64,000 bases of DNA from Branchiostoma floridae (lineage: Eukaryota; Chordata; Leptocardii; Amphioxiformes; Branchiostomatidae), in contig NC_049979.1 of NCBI RefSeq assembly GCF_000003815.2, forward strand, positions 28,638,249 through 28,702,248, read 5' to 3'. Shown piece by piece: positions 49,914 to 61,000 of this stretch. The position numbers were made by a program, and so were the translations under genes. Position 1 is the first letter of the stretch. Each line of letters opens with the position of its first letter. The notes under the pieces were generated by a model, which was not told the DNA's origin, searched no databases, and saw only the letters and a program-made list of their open reading frames with translations.

Positions 49914-50250
49914 ACTAGAGTTCGGCGACCTCATACCTCCTTGAAATATTTAGAGCTTTTGTAAATTTTATGCAAATGATTTACACATTTACATGATGTA
50001 TGCATGGTGATGTTCATCACTGACTAACGTACACATGTCACAGGTATAAAAGTCCCATCATTAGGCGGATTTCCAATGTTTGCATATATCATGCAAATCA
50101 GTTCCTCATTTGCATATTTGGTCCAGTTATTGAAATGATGGAATTATACAATTTCCTCATCAATTATGCAAATTAAGTACTCATTTGCATACCATGTATA
50201 TTATTATGAACATCTTTGCCTAAGCTACCTGCATGCCTAAAATGATGGCT
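49914..50250. repeat. Dispersed repeat unit, second partial copy
   Basis: Restarts with AACTAGAGTTCGGCGACCTC directly after the first unit, and shares TTAGAGCTTTTGTAAATTTTATGCAA-like sequence; truncated. 50250-50854 downstream shows nothing recognised. Confidence 0.7.
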
Positions 50251-50854
50251 AGATATTTTAACCATATTTCAACATGTTAGAAACATTTCTAATGTCGAAT
50301 ACGTTGTTTCTATTAGTCTTTCTACGGTTCCATAGATTCATAATTTTTTTTAATGGTTGGTGACATTCAGTGAAACCAACACAAAAGTACAAGCACAAAA
50401 GACTTTCCTGTGCATTCCTTTATCCACCCCTGTCTTCAAGATATCAACAAATAACTTTATCCGTCTTTCTCGTTACATTTGTCACAAACAGTGATATTGC
50501 TTACTATATCATTTTTAATCCTCAGTCTACCAGGATGGATGGATGGATATTAAATCATCATAAATATATCAAGAACAAATGATTGTGTTCTAACTGTAGT
50601 CTTTGACTGTTAACATATTTACTTTAACAAACTTAACAGCATTAGATATTTGTAAAGCTAAAAACTATAACAATAGATTGATTCTGTAGCTCTTTTAAAA
50701 ATTGAAATGACAAAATCTACAATAAAATTATATGACAGAAAAGGTACAATAAAATGAAAATGAACACAGGAACGTTTTCAAACGTAGAGAATGACATTTT
50801 TAAACACTACAAGACAAAAACATCGTGGCTTTGTATAAAATGTCATAAGACAGA

Positions 50855-53800
50855 TTATATGCCAACCAACAAAACTATGTGAGCTGCAAACAAAAGGCGT
50901 ATCCAGGTCCCAGGCCCGGAAGTGCTTGCAGTGTTTAATTCTCCATTACACAGCTCTTCCTGGCAGCAGTACGTGCAAGTCTCGGCAGAGGGCGCTTGCA
51001 GACAGGTCTCCTCACACTCTTCCTCACAGGACCGCTTCCACACATGCGCCCCAACGGCTCCCATGCGGCGGGTCTAGAAAAAGACAACATTTGGATATTA
51101 AAAAAAAAAAGTCTAGGGTTAACGTAACAGTTGAGTTGTGCAGCACAGGACCAAAAATGAGAATTGTATCACAGTGCCTACTAGCGAAATATCACTAAAA
51201 ATCTTTCTTCAAAGTTTTGATCAAATTTTTGGGTTGGAAAGTGTGAGGTAGGATCTAAGCTTTCCCGGTCTGGTCAAAACTTGCTGGGTTCACCAAAGTT
51301 TGTTGGCAAAAGGACAGATCTGAGTTGTACGGTCTCACCATACAGTGCCCTACAGTATAGACTGGATAGTACAGTACTGTACATGCAGAAACTTTCGCGG
51401 CTTATCACGAGACATATTATGATAAAGAAAAACGGTACAAAAATAGAAAGCTCGATAAAAAACGATAAAAAAACAGCTAGAGCCTAACCTCTGCTTTGAG
51501 AGTAGCTTTGTCTTTTTGTAGCACCCTTGTCGAGTAACCAGTATATAAGTGGTTTCCGACTGCCTGTTCATAGAGGTGCCGGGTTTTCTATTATAGTATG
51601 TGACTACAGTACGGTGCTAACTGTAAATGCATTTCGGTTCGCGAGATGGCGCTACCGTGAACTCAAAACTACTGCGAACACTCCATTTTCCCACTACCGC
51701 GAAATCAAATCCGCCTGAACTTAATTGTAAAATGTATTTGCAGTAGGGGTGGGTACCGGTCGGTACGGTGCACCGGTACAATGCCGTTTTTTTCTTGTTG
51801 GACCGGATGTTGGACCGATTATAAAATATACAGATTGTATCGGCACTTCGGTGGCAGGCGTCCACGTGTTTTGAGGCTTATTGGTCCAAGAAAAGAACAA
51901 GAAGAGAGTTGGTAGTCATTTTTACCAAGTTTCTGCAATATAACTTGACCTAGGCAGTTAAGGTTGTTCACGTGGATGTAGAATACCCCAACAGATTCCT
52001 TTAGTAGCGAAATTGGCCCATTGTTTTGAGTATAACCAATTCCCAAACAATTGGTCCAGGTTCAGGTCCGGACCTGGACAAGATCCTCTGGACCTGGACC
52101 GTACCTGGACCTGAATTTTCTGTACCGGTACCCACCCCTAATTTGCAATATATGATTATGACACCTCACCATACAGTGTCCTGAGCATCCTGTGGTCTGT
52201 ACAGAAGAGTTGACGGTACGCCCACAGCCTGAGGATGACCCCACCGCTGCACCGTCACACACGTAACACTGGAAGTCTCCTGCCGTGTCTGCCGTAGCGG
52301 TGGTGTTCGCGTCATCTGACGGACCCTGGGTTGACTCCGTCGCATTTTGGGCCGACGTGACAGTGATCAAAACAGCTACAACACAGGTTAACGTTAGTAA
52401 AATTGTTATTGTGAAACATATACATGTAATAATTAGGTGCGTTTTGCAAACTGTAACGTTATATACAGCTCCTTGACGTAAAAGTAGTAACGTCATAAAA
52501 TCAAGTATAGAAATGGGGAGTTTTCAAAACAATTGAAGACGAATTTCACTTTTTGATTGAATGCCTCAAATGTTCTGTTACTTAGTAATTTACATTGCTA
52601 TCGTCTTATAAATCACAATTTATCTCAAATTTAAGTATTACATAATGCCATGTGGCAACCACTGCATGGTATATATAGGAAATATATAACGTTATTAAAG
52701 AATTAATGTCTAAACGTTGGAAATTACACCAATGAATGTTAAAAAAGCATTCGCATTACAAACTCCTGTAGATTAGCAATATGGAACTGTATTCATGTAC
52801 CAGTAGGTGCCATACCTTTAATACAATTGTTATGCAATTAAGTTATTATTATATTATTTGTGAGCTGCAACCGATACACAATAGAAGCATTTAGGCGCTA
52901 ATTCTATCTACTACGTCGACCGAAAACACACACATCATAATCCACCTCATACAGTGACATAACTTGAGTATTCCTGTGCCAATCACTACAATTTCCGCCC
53001 TGTTGAACTGAACTCTTCGCCTATTCTTTTTTCAAGTACCATGACGCACTACTTTTTCCCTCAGCTATTATTCCATCGCGGATAAATAATGTGTTCTGTG
53101 ACCTGAAAACGGTTCCACTAAGTCATAAGTTTCTAAACCAGTTCCTAGACACGCGTGAGCCCACAAGAGTGTGTACTTTCTAACAGGTGGGGCCACTTCA
53201 GGATTAGTAACGTTTTCTTGACTGTTGCCTGTGACAAAGTCGAGGCGGTAAATACGTCCGTGTGTGCAAAGCTTTACAAGCAGGGTTCAACGGCTTTCAA
53301 AGTAACGGTCACGAAAACATTTCACTGAATCCACAAATGTTCATTACTCGTGTGGCTTGTTGTTGTGTCGTAGGGAGCAGAATGCTTTCACAGGTGTTGA
53401 CTAGCAGGTCCTGACCGTCCATCACAATTAGCAGTTCAACCAATGAGAGACTGGCAATTATCGTTTCCACCAATGAGAGAGTCCCTGCGTGTCTGACAGA
53501 TGTTTGCATCCAGTTTGAGTTTCTTACGTTTCATACATCTCATAGCTGCCTATGACAAAGTCGAAGAGGTAAATACGTCCATGTGTGGAAAGCTTTACAC
53601 AAGTAGGGTTCAACGGCTTTCAAAGTAACGGTCACTAAAACATTTCACTGAATCCACATATCTACAACACTCCTGTTATGGAATGTGTTTTGTGTTGGCA
53701 GTCCCAGAGCAATTTCACAGGTGTTGACCAGCACGTTCTGACCTTCCTTCACAATTAGCAGTTCAACCAATGAGAGATTGCCAATTATCGTTTCGACCAA

Positions 53801-55020
53801 TCAGAGAGTGACTGCATACCCGCCAAATGTTTGAGTCAAGGTTGAGTCTTCCCGCGCATGCGAAGTAGCCCCTCGTAGAAACGTCCACATAATATCGACA
53901 TGAAGTCCGCTTAATGCTACTTATCGCGCGAAAACTTCACAGTAATAAACCATGACCAAGTACACTTTCCTGGCTCTATTTCTGGTTGTGGCACTATTTC
54001 CAAACTTCAGAGGCAGTCGTGCAGAAAACAAGTTCCGTTTCAAGTACTCTCTTGAAAAAACAACCTGCACTCATCGATCAAGGTTTACACATGTACAATG
54101 ACAGACGTGTATGACTATGTTTGTATACACGTGTTGTATTGTTTGACAACATACAATTCGTTCGTCGTAAACAATAACCAACGAGATACGAAAAACAGAA
54201 AGTTCCACTGCAGTACCGTAACAACAAACAAGAAGACGCAGTACCACTGTATGATAAAATGTTCAAGAACATTTGATATTAGGGAAAGTAACTCCGGATG
54301 GAGCACTCGGCCCTCTCCATGTAACTTGTCGAGTATTCCTGGATTAGTCATCAAGCGGTCATTATCGTTCATACTCAATAACTCTCATAACCGTTATTAA
54401 GATTTGAATTAACACTGAAACTACGTCATAGGAAGTCCTTGTAGTTAAGAGTTTCAGCCGCTTTAGTACCCTGGCGTCCAGTCAAACGTGTTCGTGCACT
54501 GCCGTCTTCGGGGAGGCAGAACCTTTCATTCGCCCGGTCGTATAATCTTTAGCACCCTGTGGTATTGGTTTCAGGCAGATATCGATGGCCAATCAAAATC
54601 CTATCACGTACAACTTCTACCGGGCGCAAAAGATTACTCCGGCGGCAGAAAGCTTCATCTGCCCCGAAAAGAGACTGCCCAATCCACGGTAGACAAGATG
54701 CCATGTTCAACAAAAGGGATTTCTAAGCAGTCGTTTCTGAGCAGGGAATAAGGGATGAGTGAAAAGTTCCAAGTAAAAGTTCTAAAGTAATCTGCATAAA
54801 GCATTCTGGTTAACTGATAGAATCACTGCGTTTCAAACAAAAATAGATTGAGTATAAATTCTAAACATAAAAGAAAGGAAAACAAGACTTCACATTCTTA
54901 CCACTTGTACTCTTTCCTAAACATACTACAACATATGTACTTTTTCAAGCAAGCGAGCAAACAAGTAAATATCAACATACCGATACCGAGGAATCCAACC
55001 AACCAAGCTGCAGTCGCCAT
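50855..55020 (-). CDS. Ly6/uPAR-domain (three-finger) protein, probably GPI-anchored (154 aa)
   Basis: Three exons, 54981-55020, 52170-52375 and 50855-51073, join in phase to 155 codons including the stop. The start has the context AACATGG. A signal peptide (MATAAWLVGFLGI continuing AVLITVTSA) is split by intron 1. A Thr/Asn-rich linker with N-glycosylation sequons follows. The Ly6 fold is marked by FQCYVCDG, GCGRT, TTGCSGHCM, RSCEEECEETC and the terminal CCQEELCN signature. A hydrophobic tail ending WIRLLFAAHIVLLVGI after small residues predicts GPI attachment. Family members act at the cell surface or as toxin-like ligands; partner unknown. Intron 1 (2.6 kb) contains an oppositely oriented candidate small gene, and intron 2 contains a hAT-like MITE. 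Confidence 0.88.
51373..51745. mobile_element. MITE with TACTGTA ends, third copy, interrupted
   Basis: The left end TACTGTACATGCAGAAACTT and right end ATTTGCAGTA match the family; about 200 bases of unrelated AT-rich sequence split it. Right end overlaps the hAT target duplication. Confidence 0.6.
51744..52140 (+). mobile_element. hAT-like MITE, family 1
   Basis: 397 bp from TAGGGGTGGGTACCGGT to ACCGGTACCCACCCCTA, flanked by ATTTGCAG and ATTTGCAA (8-bp duplication, one mismatch). It sits in the terminal repeat of an older TACTGTAAATGC-type MITE, within intron 2 of the Ly6 gene. Confidence 0.88.
53226..53845 (+). promoter_or_regulatory. Tandemly duplicated promoter-like module with four CCAAT boxes
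   Basis: Two ~320-bp copies (53226-53525, 53547-53845) share AGGGTTCAACGGCTTTCAAA, TTTCACTGAATCCACA and ATTAGCAGTTCAACCAATGAGAG. Each has two CCAAT boxes on the plus strand. The small secreted ORF starts 107 bases after the second copy. NF-Y binding is expected from the motif; activity is inferred. Confidence 0.55.
53952..54101 (+). CDS. Candidate small secreted peptide (49 aa), hypothetical
   Basis: An ATG in good context (AAACCATGA) opens a 49-codon frame ending TGA. The first ~24 residues look like a classical signal peptide: MTKYTFLALFLVVALFPNF, then GSRA as a plausible cleavage site. The remainder, ENKFRFKYSLEKTTCTHRSR and on, is basic with one cysteine. It lies inside intron 1 of the Ly6 gene on the opposite strand, just downstream of duplicated CCAAT-containing modules. 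A GTTTAC at 54082 could be a weak splice donor, so this may be only a first exon; a -1 frame stays open to 54400. I do not recognise a family. Confidence 0.35.
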   Translation: MTKYTFLALFLVVALFPNFRGSRAENKFRFKYSLEKTTCTHRSRFTHVQ

Positions 55021-55139
55021 GTTCTTAAGATAAATTGACAGATTATACGGTTAGGTTCGCACTCTTCAAAGTAACGAATTTGTTGTCACGAACTAAGACA
55101 GCTTCACAACAAGTGCGCCTCGAATCCGACATACAGTAG

Positions 55140-55215
55140 TTATGTGTCCAACACAATTAGCAGCTCAACCAATCACAGCATAGCAATTAGCAGTTCGGCC
55201 AATGGGAGCGTGGCT
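55140..55215 (-). promoter_or_regulatory. CCAAT module upstream of the Ly6 gene
   Basis: ATTAGCAGCTCAACCAATCA and TTAGCAGTTCGGCCAATGGG lie 120-195 bases upstream of the Ly6 start codon, in inverted orientation relative to it. The same module is found at 53420, 53750, 23170, 60365 and 2370. Confidence 0.5.
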
Positions 55216-55509
55216 AAATGTCCATGGAAAGTATTTGCATTCCTACGTTTTGACACAGCTGGGCGGAGCGTTGGGATCGTCAACAGTCGTAGACAGGAGG
55301 CCCTTCAGTCACTGATACGCACACAGAACTAGCTGTCGCCAGATTACGGCCCCATTTCAGTGTGTTAACTGGTCCCTCTTTCCACACGACATAGCACTCG
55401 AACAAAATCCCTCTCTAATGAGCAGGGCACTCGAGAAACAGTACCCTATCCGCAGTGCCCCCAGGCGAATCTCCGGAAGAAGGTTAAGGTATGGGCAAAA
55501 AAGTCCGGA

Positions 55510-55893
55510 GTGTCGGCCGAAGGGTCACTGAACGGTCTACGAGCAGAGAACGTTAAAAGGGGTGGGTGGGTTGACGTTTTTAATCCCCTTACTTCCCCAA
55601 ACGTTAACCCTCTCACATCTCTCGTACAACACATCCCCGGCAACGGGGACGGCCTGAAATATGCTACACCGATCTTCTTGTCTGCGGCTGGATCAGCGAA
55701 TGTTCAGCAGGCCGCCCTGAACTCACCCAACATCTTCTTCTTCGCCACATCCCAGCTACCTCCGATGCGGGCTACCACAGTTTTCCAATCCCTGCAATCC
55801 AGTGTCTTTCCAAATGAATCCTACTTTATCACAAGCCCCGCCAGCCATTCCAGTTCATTTGCCTTGTCTACTCCCCTCTCTCTTTTCCCTTAA
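55510..55893 (+). other. Unrecognised open reading frame beside the assembly gap
   Basis: A 127-codon frame, Ser/Pro/Asn-rich, ends 87 bases before the gap. I recognise no domain. No convincing splice sites or start context were found, and it may be part of an uncharacterised repeat or a gene broken by the gap. Confidence 0.15.
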
Positions 55894-55979
55894 GAAACCG
55901 AGCTCCGAGCCATCCGCGGTAGGCGTAAACCAGGCCTAGCCACTTCACCCGCGCTTGACGAAAGCAACAATAGGCGGGA

Positions 55980-56079
55980 NNNNNNNNNNNNNNNNNNNNN
56001 NNNNNNNNNNNNNNNNNNNNNNNNNNNNNNNNNNNNNNNNNNNNNNNNNNNNNNNNNNNNNNNNNNNNNNNNNNNNNNN
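55980..56079. other. Assembly gap
   Basis: Exactly 100 N, the conventional length for a gap of unknown size. Confidence 1.
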
Positions 56080-57010
56080 TTCCCAGTTCACGATGAGTTG
56101 TTACCATCTCCGTCTCAGGATACGAGGGATGTATAAACGCTACCTAATGTCACCTCACAAAAATAAGGCCCCGTGCTCCAAAATCCTGCGCGTTCGTGAA
56201 GTTCTTGGCCCTGTAGAGTTCCTCGCCTAAAGCGGGCAGAATGGGTTGAAAAGAGCCGGCAAGACGTACGGGCAGGCGGGCGGGAAGCGGGGTGGGAGGG
56301 CAGGCGGGTGCAGCTAGGCAAAACGATGAACTCAGGCGAAACAGCACCGAACCCGACCTCTCCGGCGTAGATCGGCCAAGATATGAGAAAGCAAGGCTCC
56401 AGGCGTATAAAAGGTTCTATGGACAGGTGAGGATGTACAGGTGGTTAATGAGAGCACGTGGACTGCTCCTGACCAGGTGTCGCCTCTTAACGACGCGAAA
56501 CCCGGTCAGGAACGATCACGCGCCTCATTTAGAATAGCGGGTGGATTTTACACGAGTCACTACTCGCCTCTGCTGAATCGATCCCTCAATGTTTAATCGT
56601 CTGTGCAGCTAAATCCTACGAGGGGTTGTGTTGTCCTATAAGCCTAAGCTTTTTTAAATCCACATTCCTGACGCCTAATTACTAAATTGTTGCTGATAAA
56701 CAGAATGAGACTATGATAGACCCAGTCATCACATGATCTTTAGATAGACATATAGTTACCTGATTTAAAAACAACTACAAATTACAATCAACTACTCATT
56801 TCATAGCGTATTTTGGAAGCAAAGGCTAGCTTGATGTCTTGTCAAACATATCTTTTATGCAAAGTCTTACGCAAGTAAAAAGTCGCAAACGAAAGGAAAT
56901 CTTAAGGTTCGTTTGAAACTTACGTCAAGAAGTCAATGAACCTTTATGTTTCGGAGGTTCCATTCAGATTTGGTCGCTCATTTACATATGGAACATCTTT
57001 TGGAAACTGT
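56080..57010. other. Gene-less stretch with G-quadruplex motif
   Basis: 56278-56300 has five G-runs with 1-4 base loops (GGGCGGGAAGCGGGGTGGG continuing AGGG). Nothing else recognised. Confidence 0.4.
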
Positions 57011-57353
57011 GTTTGGCCACCTGTTCCTGGACGGCATGGAGCAGAAGCGCCACCTAGTGAGCGTTGACAGTATCCCAGGGAACGATTAACGTCGAGGCGA
57101 CAACCATCGCGTGCCGTCGCAACGTCCTTTGTAGCACACAATTGTGTCGATTTGAAAGTGCGGAATAACGTCACCCAGCGGAATCAAACAGCGAAGCCTA
57201 TTTCCCAATTAATGATTGCACCAGCCTGGTAGAGGCCATCCTTGCTTCAACTGGGTCGTTCCCTGACTGAGGTACCTTCAACGCTCACTAGGCGGCGCTT
57301 TTGTACCGCACATGAGCGTGATGCCGACTTGACCACACAACAGGTGGCCAAAC
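57011..57353. mobile_element. Long inverted-repeat element
   Basis: GTTTGGCCACCTGTT at 57011 pairs with AACAGGTGGCCAAAC at 57339; inside, GCGCCACCTAGTGAGCGTTGA pairs with TCAACGCTCACTAGGCGGCGC. Arms are ~80 bases. No coding. Confidence 0.7.
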
Positions 57354-58086
57354 ATACAAATGATATTACTAGTAGTAACGTTACTTTCCGAAAGTTGTTG
57401 CGAGCGTGACTCATGAAAAATATTAACGAAAACCGCGAACATAAACCCACAGCAAATATTTCTGCATTTACAGTATTGCAAACCTACATCGGCTAAATTG
57501 TTGACTTTCGGCTGAGTTAAGGATTGTTCTTTATCAAAAAGAATCGTCAATCCTCAGTGTTTCTCCTCGTGTGTTCAAGTCTGAAATTCAACAATTTCGT
57601 GGCGTTCTACGTCCGTATTCACCATACTTCTATGAGAAGAAAGGCAAGGACCAAATTATATGGGTCCCTACCTATAAATAATTATTATAAAAACCCGATC
57701 TCTCTTGTAGCGTCTTTGGTGGAAAAACCGGTCCACCGGAGAACCGTTTTTAAGTATTTGTACATGGACGGTTCTTTCTAACAACCCAACCTGATCCAAC
57801 AAACAACATTCCTGCATATTAAAATTAGGCGTGGTTTCTGTCAGGGCAGGTCTATTTATAGTCATTGCACTGTAATGTATTGACTGGGGCACAAGTCAGG
57901 GTTTAAAAACCCTAGCCAAGGTTTTTACAGTGTTGTCTGTTGCCTCGTGCCCAATACCAGCCCCAACCCGCCAATACAGTGCCCGCGGTTAGATAAACTG
58001 TGACAAAGAACACAGTGTATGTAACTGATACCAGCAACTATATTCTGACCGTGTTAAGAAGGTTTCGTCTGTGTCCATAAACGAGT
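57354..58086. promoter_or_regulatory. 5' flank of the ST8 gene
   Basis: Holds a short relic of the TACTGTAAATGC MITE (57430-57475). The ST8 promoter and any 5' UTR should lie near the right end; no TATA box identified. Confidence 0.35.
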
Positions 58087-61000
58087 ATGGCTTACGCTGT
58101 GCGACAATTTCTCCTCCGGGCAGAATTCTTCCTCTGTGTTTCATTTCTGACATTAGTAATATTGGCCTCCCTCTCTCTACAAGGACAATACGGTCAACCG
58201 TAAGTAAGGCTATTTTGCTTAAGGTATAAATTCTAAGCTTGAAACAGATTTTAAGAGCTTCCATATAGTTCACAGCATATAAGTTCAGAAGGGTACATGT
58301 CATAGGAAATCGTATTCTTCAGTCATTTTGTATGGATAGCTAGCGAAATAAAATAAAAAAACAAGGTGCTATAATTAAAATCAAAAATCAAACCTTAAGG
58401 TTCTATCAGCTAGCATTTAGACTAAAATGTAACTTCATACGTACGTATAGTGCTTGTTCTATACGTTATATCTCTAGAATATTAACTATCTCTGCCAGAG
58501 ATATTTAATTTCTTCATGGTTTATTTTGTTAACACTTTATATTTGCTGTAAGTAAAAATAGCAAAAATAAGGGTAACTCGTATGCATTATACAGAAGAAC
58601 ATGATGACATATTATCTGATTTACACGTGTGTACCGATTTGCAGGTTTCAAGCTCTGTGTCTTTATAGAAAGTAAAAACCTACCAGGTGCTAGTTTCGCT
58701 GATTGTTAACATATTCTGTGTTATAGTGATATACATATACACAAACAATACAGCTTTTTTGATCCACACATACGTATCTGCTCATGTCATTCTTATCATT
58801 TTGTTATTAGTCAAAAGCTCTTGGCGATTCGTTATTGTTCGGGTTAAGGTCGGGCGTGATTCGTCCACGTACCGGTAGTAGCAAATTTGGTCGGGCATGA
58901 GTTAGCAGAGAATTGTCTTCGGGTATGTCTTTGATAGGTTGGAAACAGGTTGGATTATGGCTGGGTACCGGTACAGCGTACAGGTTCAAAACCGTTTTTT
59001 TCTCATTGGACTGGTCCAGAAAAACCGGACCTGAAAAAATTAGGTGGACCGGATGTTGGACCTATTAGGAAATTAAAAGATTATTTTATCAGGCGTTCAC
59101 ACGTTTTGGCGATTGCAGGTGGAAGAAAATAACAAGAGTGAAGTAGAGTAGAGTTTATAGTCATTTCTACCAAGTTTTACAGCCAATCGTACAGGTGCAG
59201 TTACCGTTGTAGGATTTTATTAAAACGCCAGTGTAAGTCTAATACTCCACCAAACAGATTTCTTTGTAGTGAAATGAACCATTGATACGAGTCATACTGA
59301 ATCAGGTCCAAGTTCAGGTCCGGACCTGGACCTGATCCTCTGGACCTGAACCGGACCTGGACCTGAATTTTCTGTACCGGTACCCACTCCTAGGTTGGAT
59401 GTAAGTCAGCAGTGGGTATGGCACGGTTAAGATTACAATTTGACTGCTGACTTACTCCCATAACCGGGCGAACGACCTCCCAACGACCTTTTGCTGCAGG
59501 GCAAACCTCCTACAGAAGACAAGTGATTATCAGTGATGATGACGATAATCATGTTTATAATGCTATCATGTTTGTTTGTTTGTTTATTTGTTTGCACAAC
59601 AAAATAATAAATACAGAAAAGAATGTATAAAACAGGTGCAACAGGAGGGGAAAACCTTAACAGTTTATGCTGTGCCCTCCTCCTCTATACTACACAAGAT
59701 GTATTCATGATATTTACATATATAATATCATTACTATTTCGTTACCATTCTTATTACTTTTTAACCCGTACACAGAACCGCAACTGCAGACAACCAAAAT
59801 CAAAGAGAAAGCCCTGTATGGTACAACGTCACTGCAGCTGATTCTATCAGGTCAGAAATCTGGGAAACATTTCTTATTCATTCAGTATTATTAATAAGTA
59901 ACTTGTAAATATTTTTGGCACGAAAGCATTATACTATGATAAATTTATCTTAAGCTATAGGCTTGTAGTGTAATACCAGTAGCAAGTTTTCATAATGGTT
60001 GATAGACCACATTAAGTTATGGACCTGCCAAAAATGTTCCTGTTGGCTACATGGTCAGATCACTAAATTTATGACGTATCACAATCCATACGCACAAATA
60101 TCCATACTTGAAATATATTTAGTTTTTCTTAGATATCTTCGTGTCGTTGGAAGTAAGAGGTCACAGTTTTATGTGGCGGCTACTGGTACATGACGCTTTT
60201 TGTTTGCGTATTTCGATGCATATATGGAACGCTAATGTCTTAGCCAGGGTTATGTTTGTACACGTAATTAAGTGTGGCGTCGAAACCGATAGAAATACAC
60301 CTTTCTCACGCGGCGGCCATGATAGATCTAAAACGAGTTCAATGTGGCAAACAAAAGGCTGTCCATCATTATTAGCAGTTCGACCAATGGTAGCCTGCCA
60401 ATTAGAAAATCGACCAATAAGTGAATGTCTGCAAATTCGTTAAAAATTTGCATTATTCTGTTTTTATTTTGCATCTCTTAAGGGACTATGGGGTCAGTCT
60501 ACACTACTCTAAATTGCTACATCTTTCGGTGCATAACACTTCTTGTAATATTTATTATTCTATCTTATATCATGAAAATTTGTGTGGTTTGGGGGAAAAC
60601 TAAATGGGACCTGATTTTAGAAATAAGTTTTGTCTGTTTGCCTCATTGACCTCTTCTTCGATCTATCATGGCCGCCGCGTGAGAAAGGTGTATAGCCTGA
60701 TACTCCAGTACTCGGCCCAATCTACATTAAATCTGTTGTGTTGAGACATTCGGAGAACGAGACAGCCTCAGAAACCGTGAATCCTCATGTTATCCACAGC
60801 CAACAAGCAGTATAATATAAAAATCAAATATTCACTTTGTTTCAGAAATCTGACAACAAGCTGTCTGAAAAAGTGCGAATATTTAGTTCGCTATTCTTTC
60901 AACAATCTTACAAATTTCCCAACTGAGGAGGAATGTGCCAGAAGAACACCGATTGGACATTACTACACATGCGCAATCGTCGGGAATGGTGGCATTCTCC

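Noticed and set aside
54098-54400. 100-aa frame after the micro-ORF
   Set aside because: It is in a different frame from the signal peptide, with no confirmed splice join and no recognisable domain.
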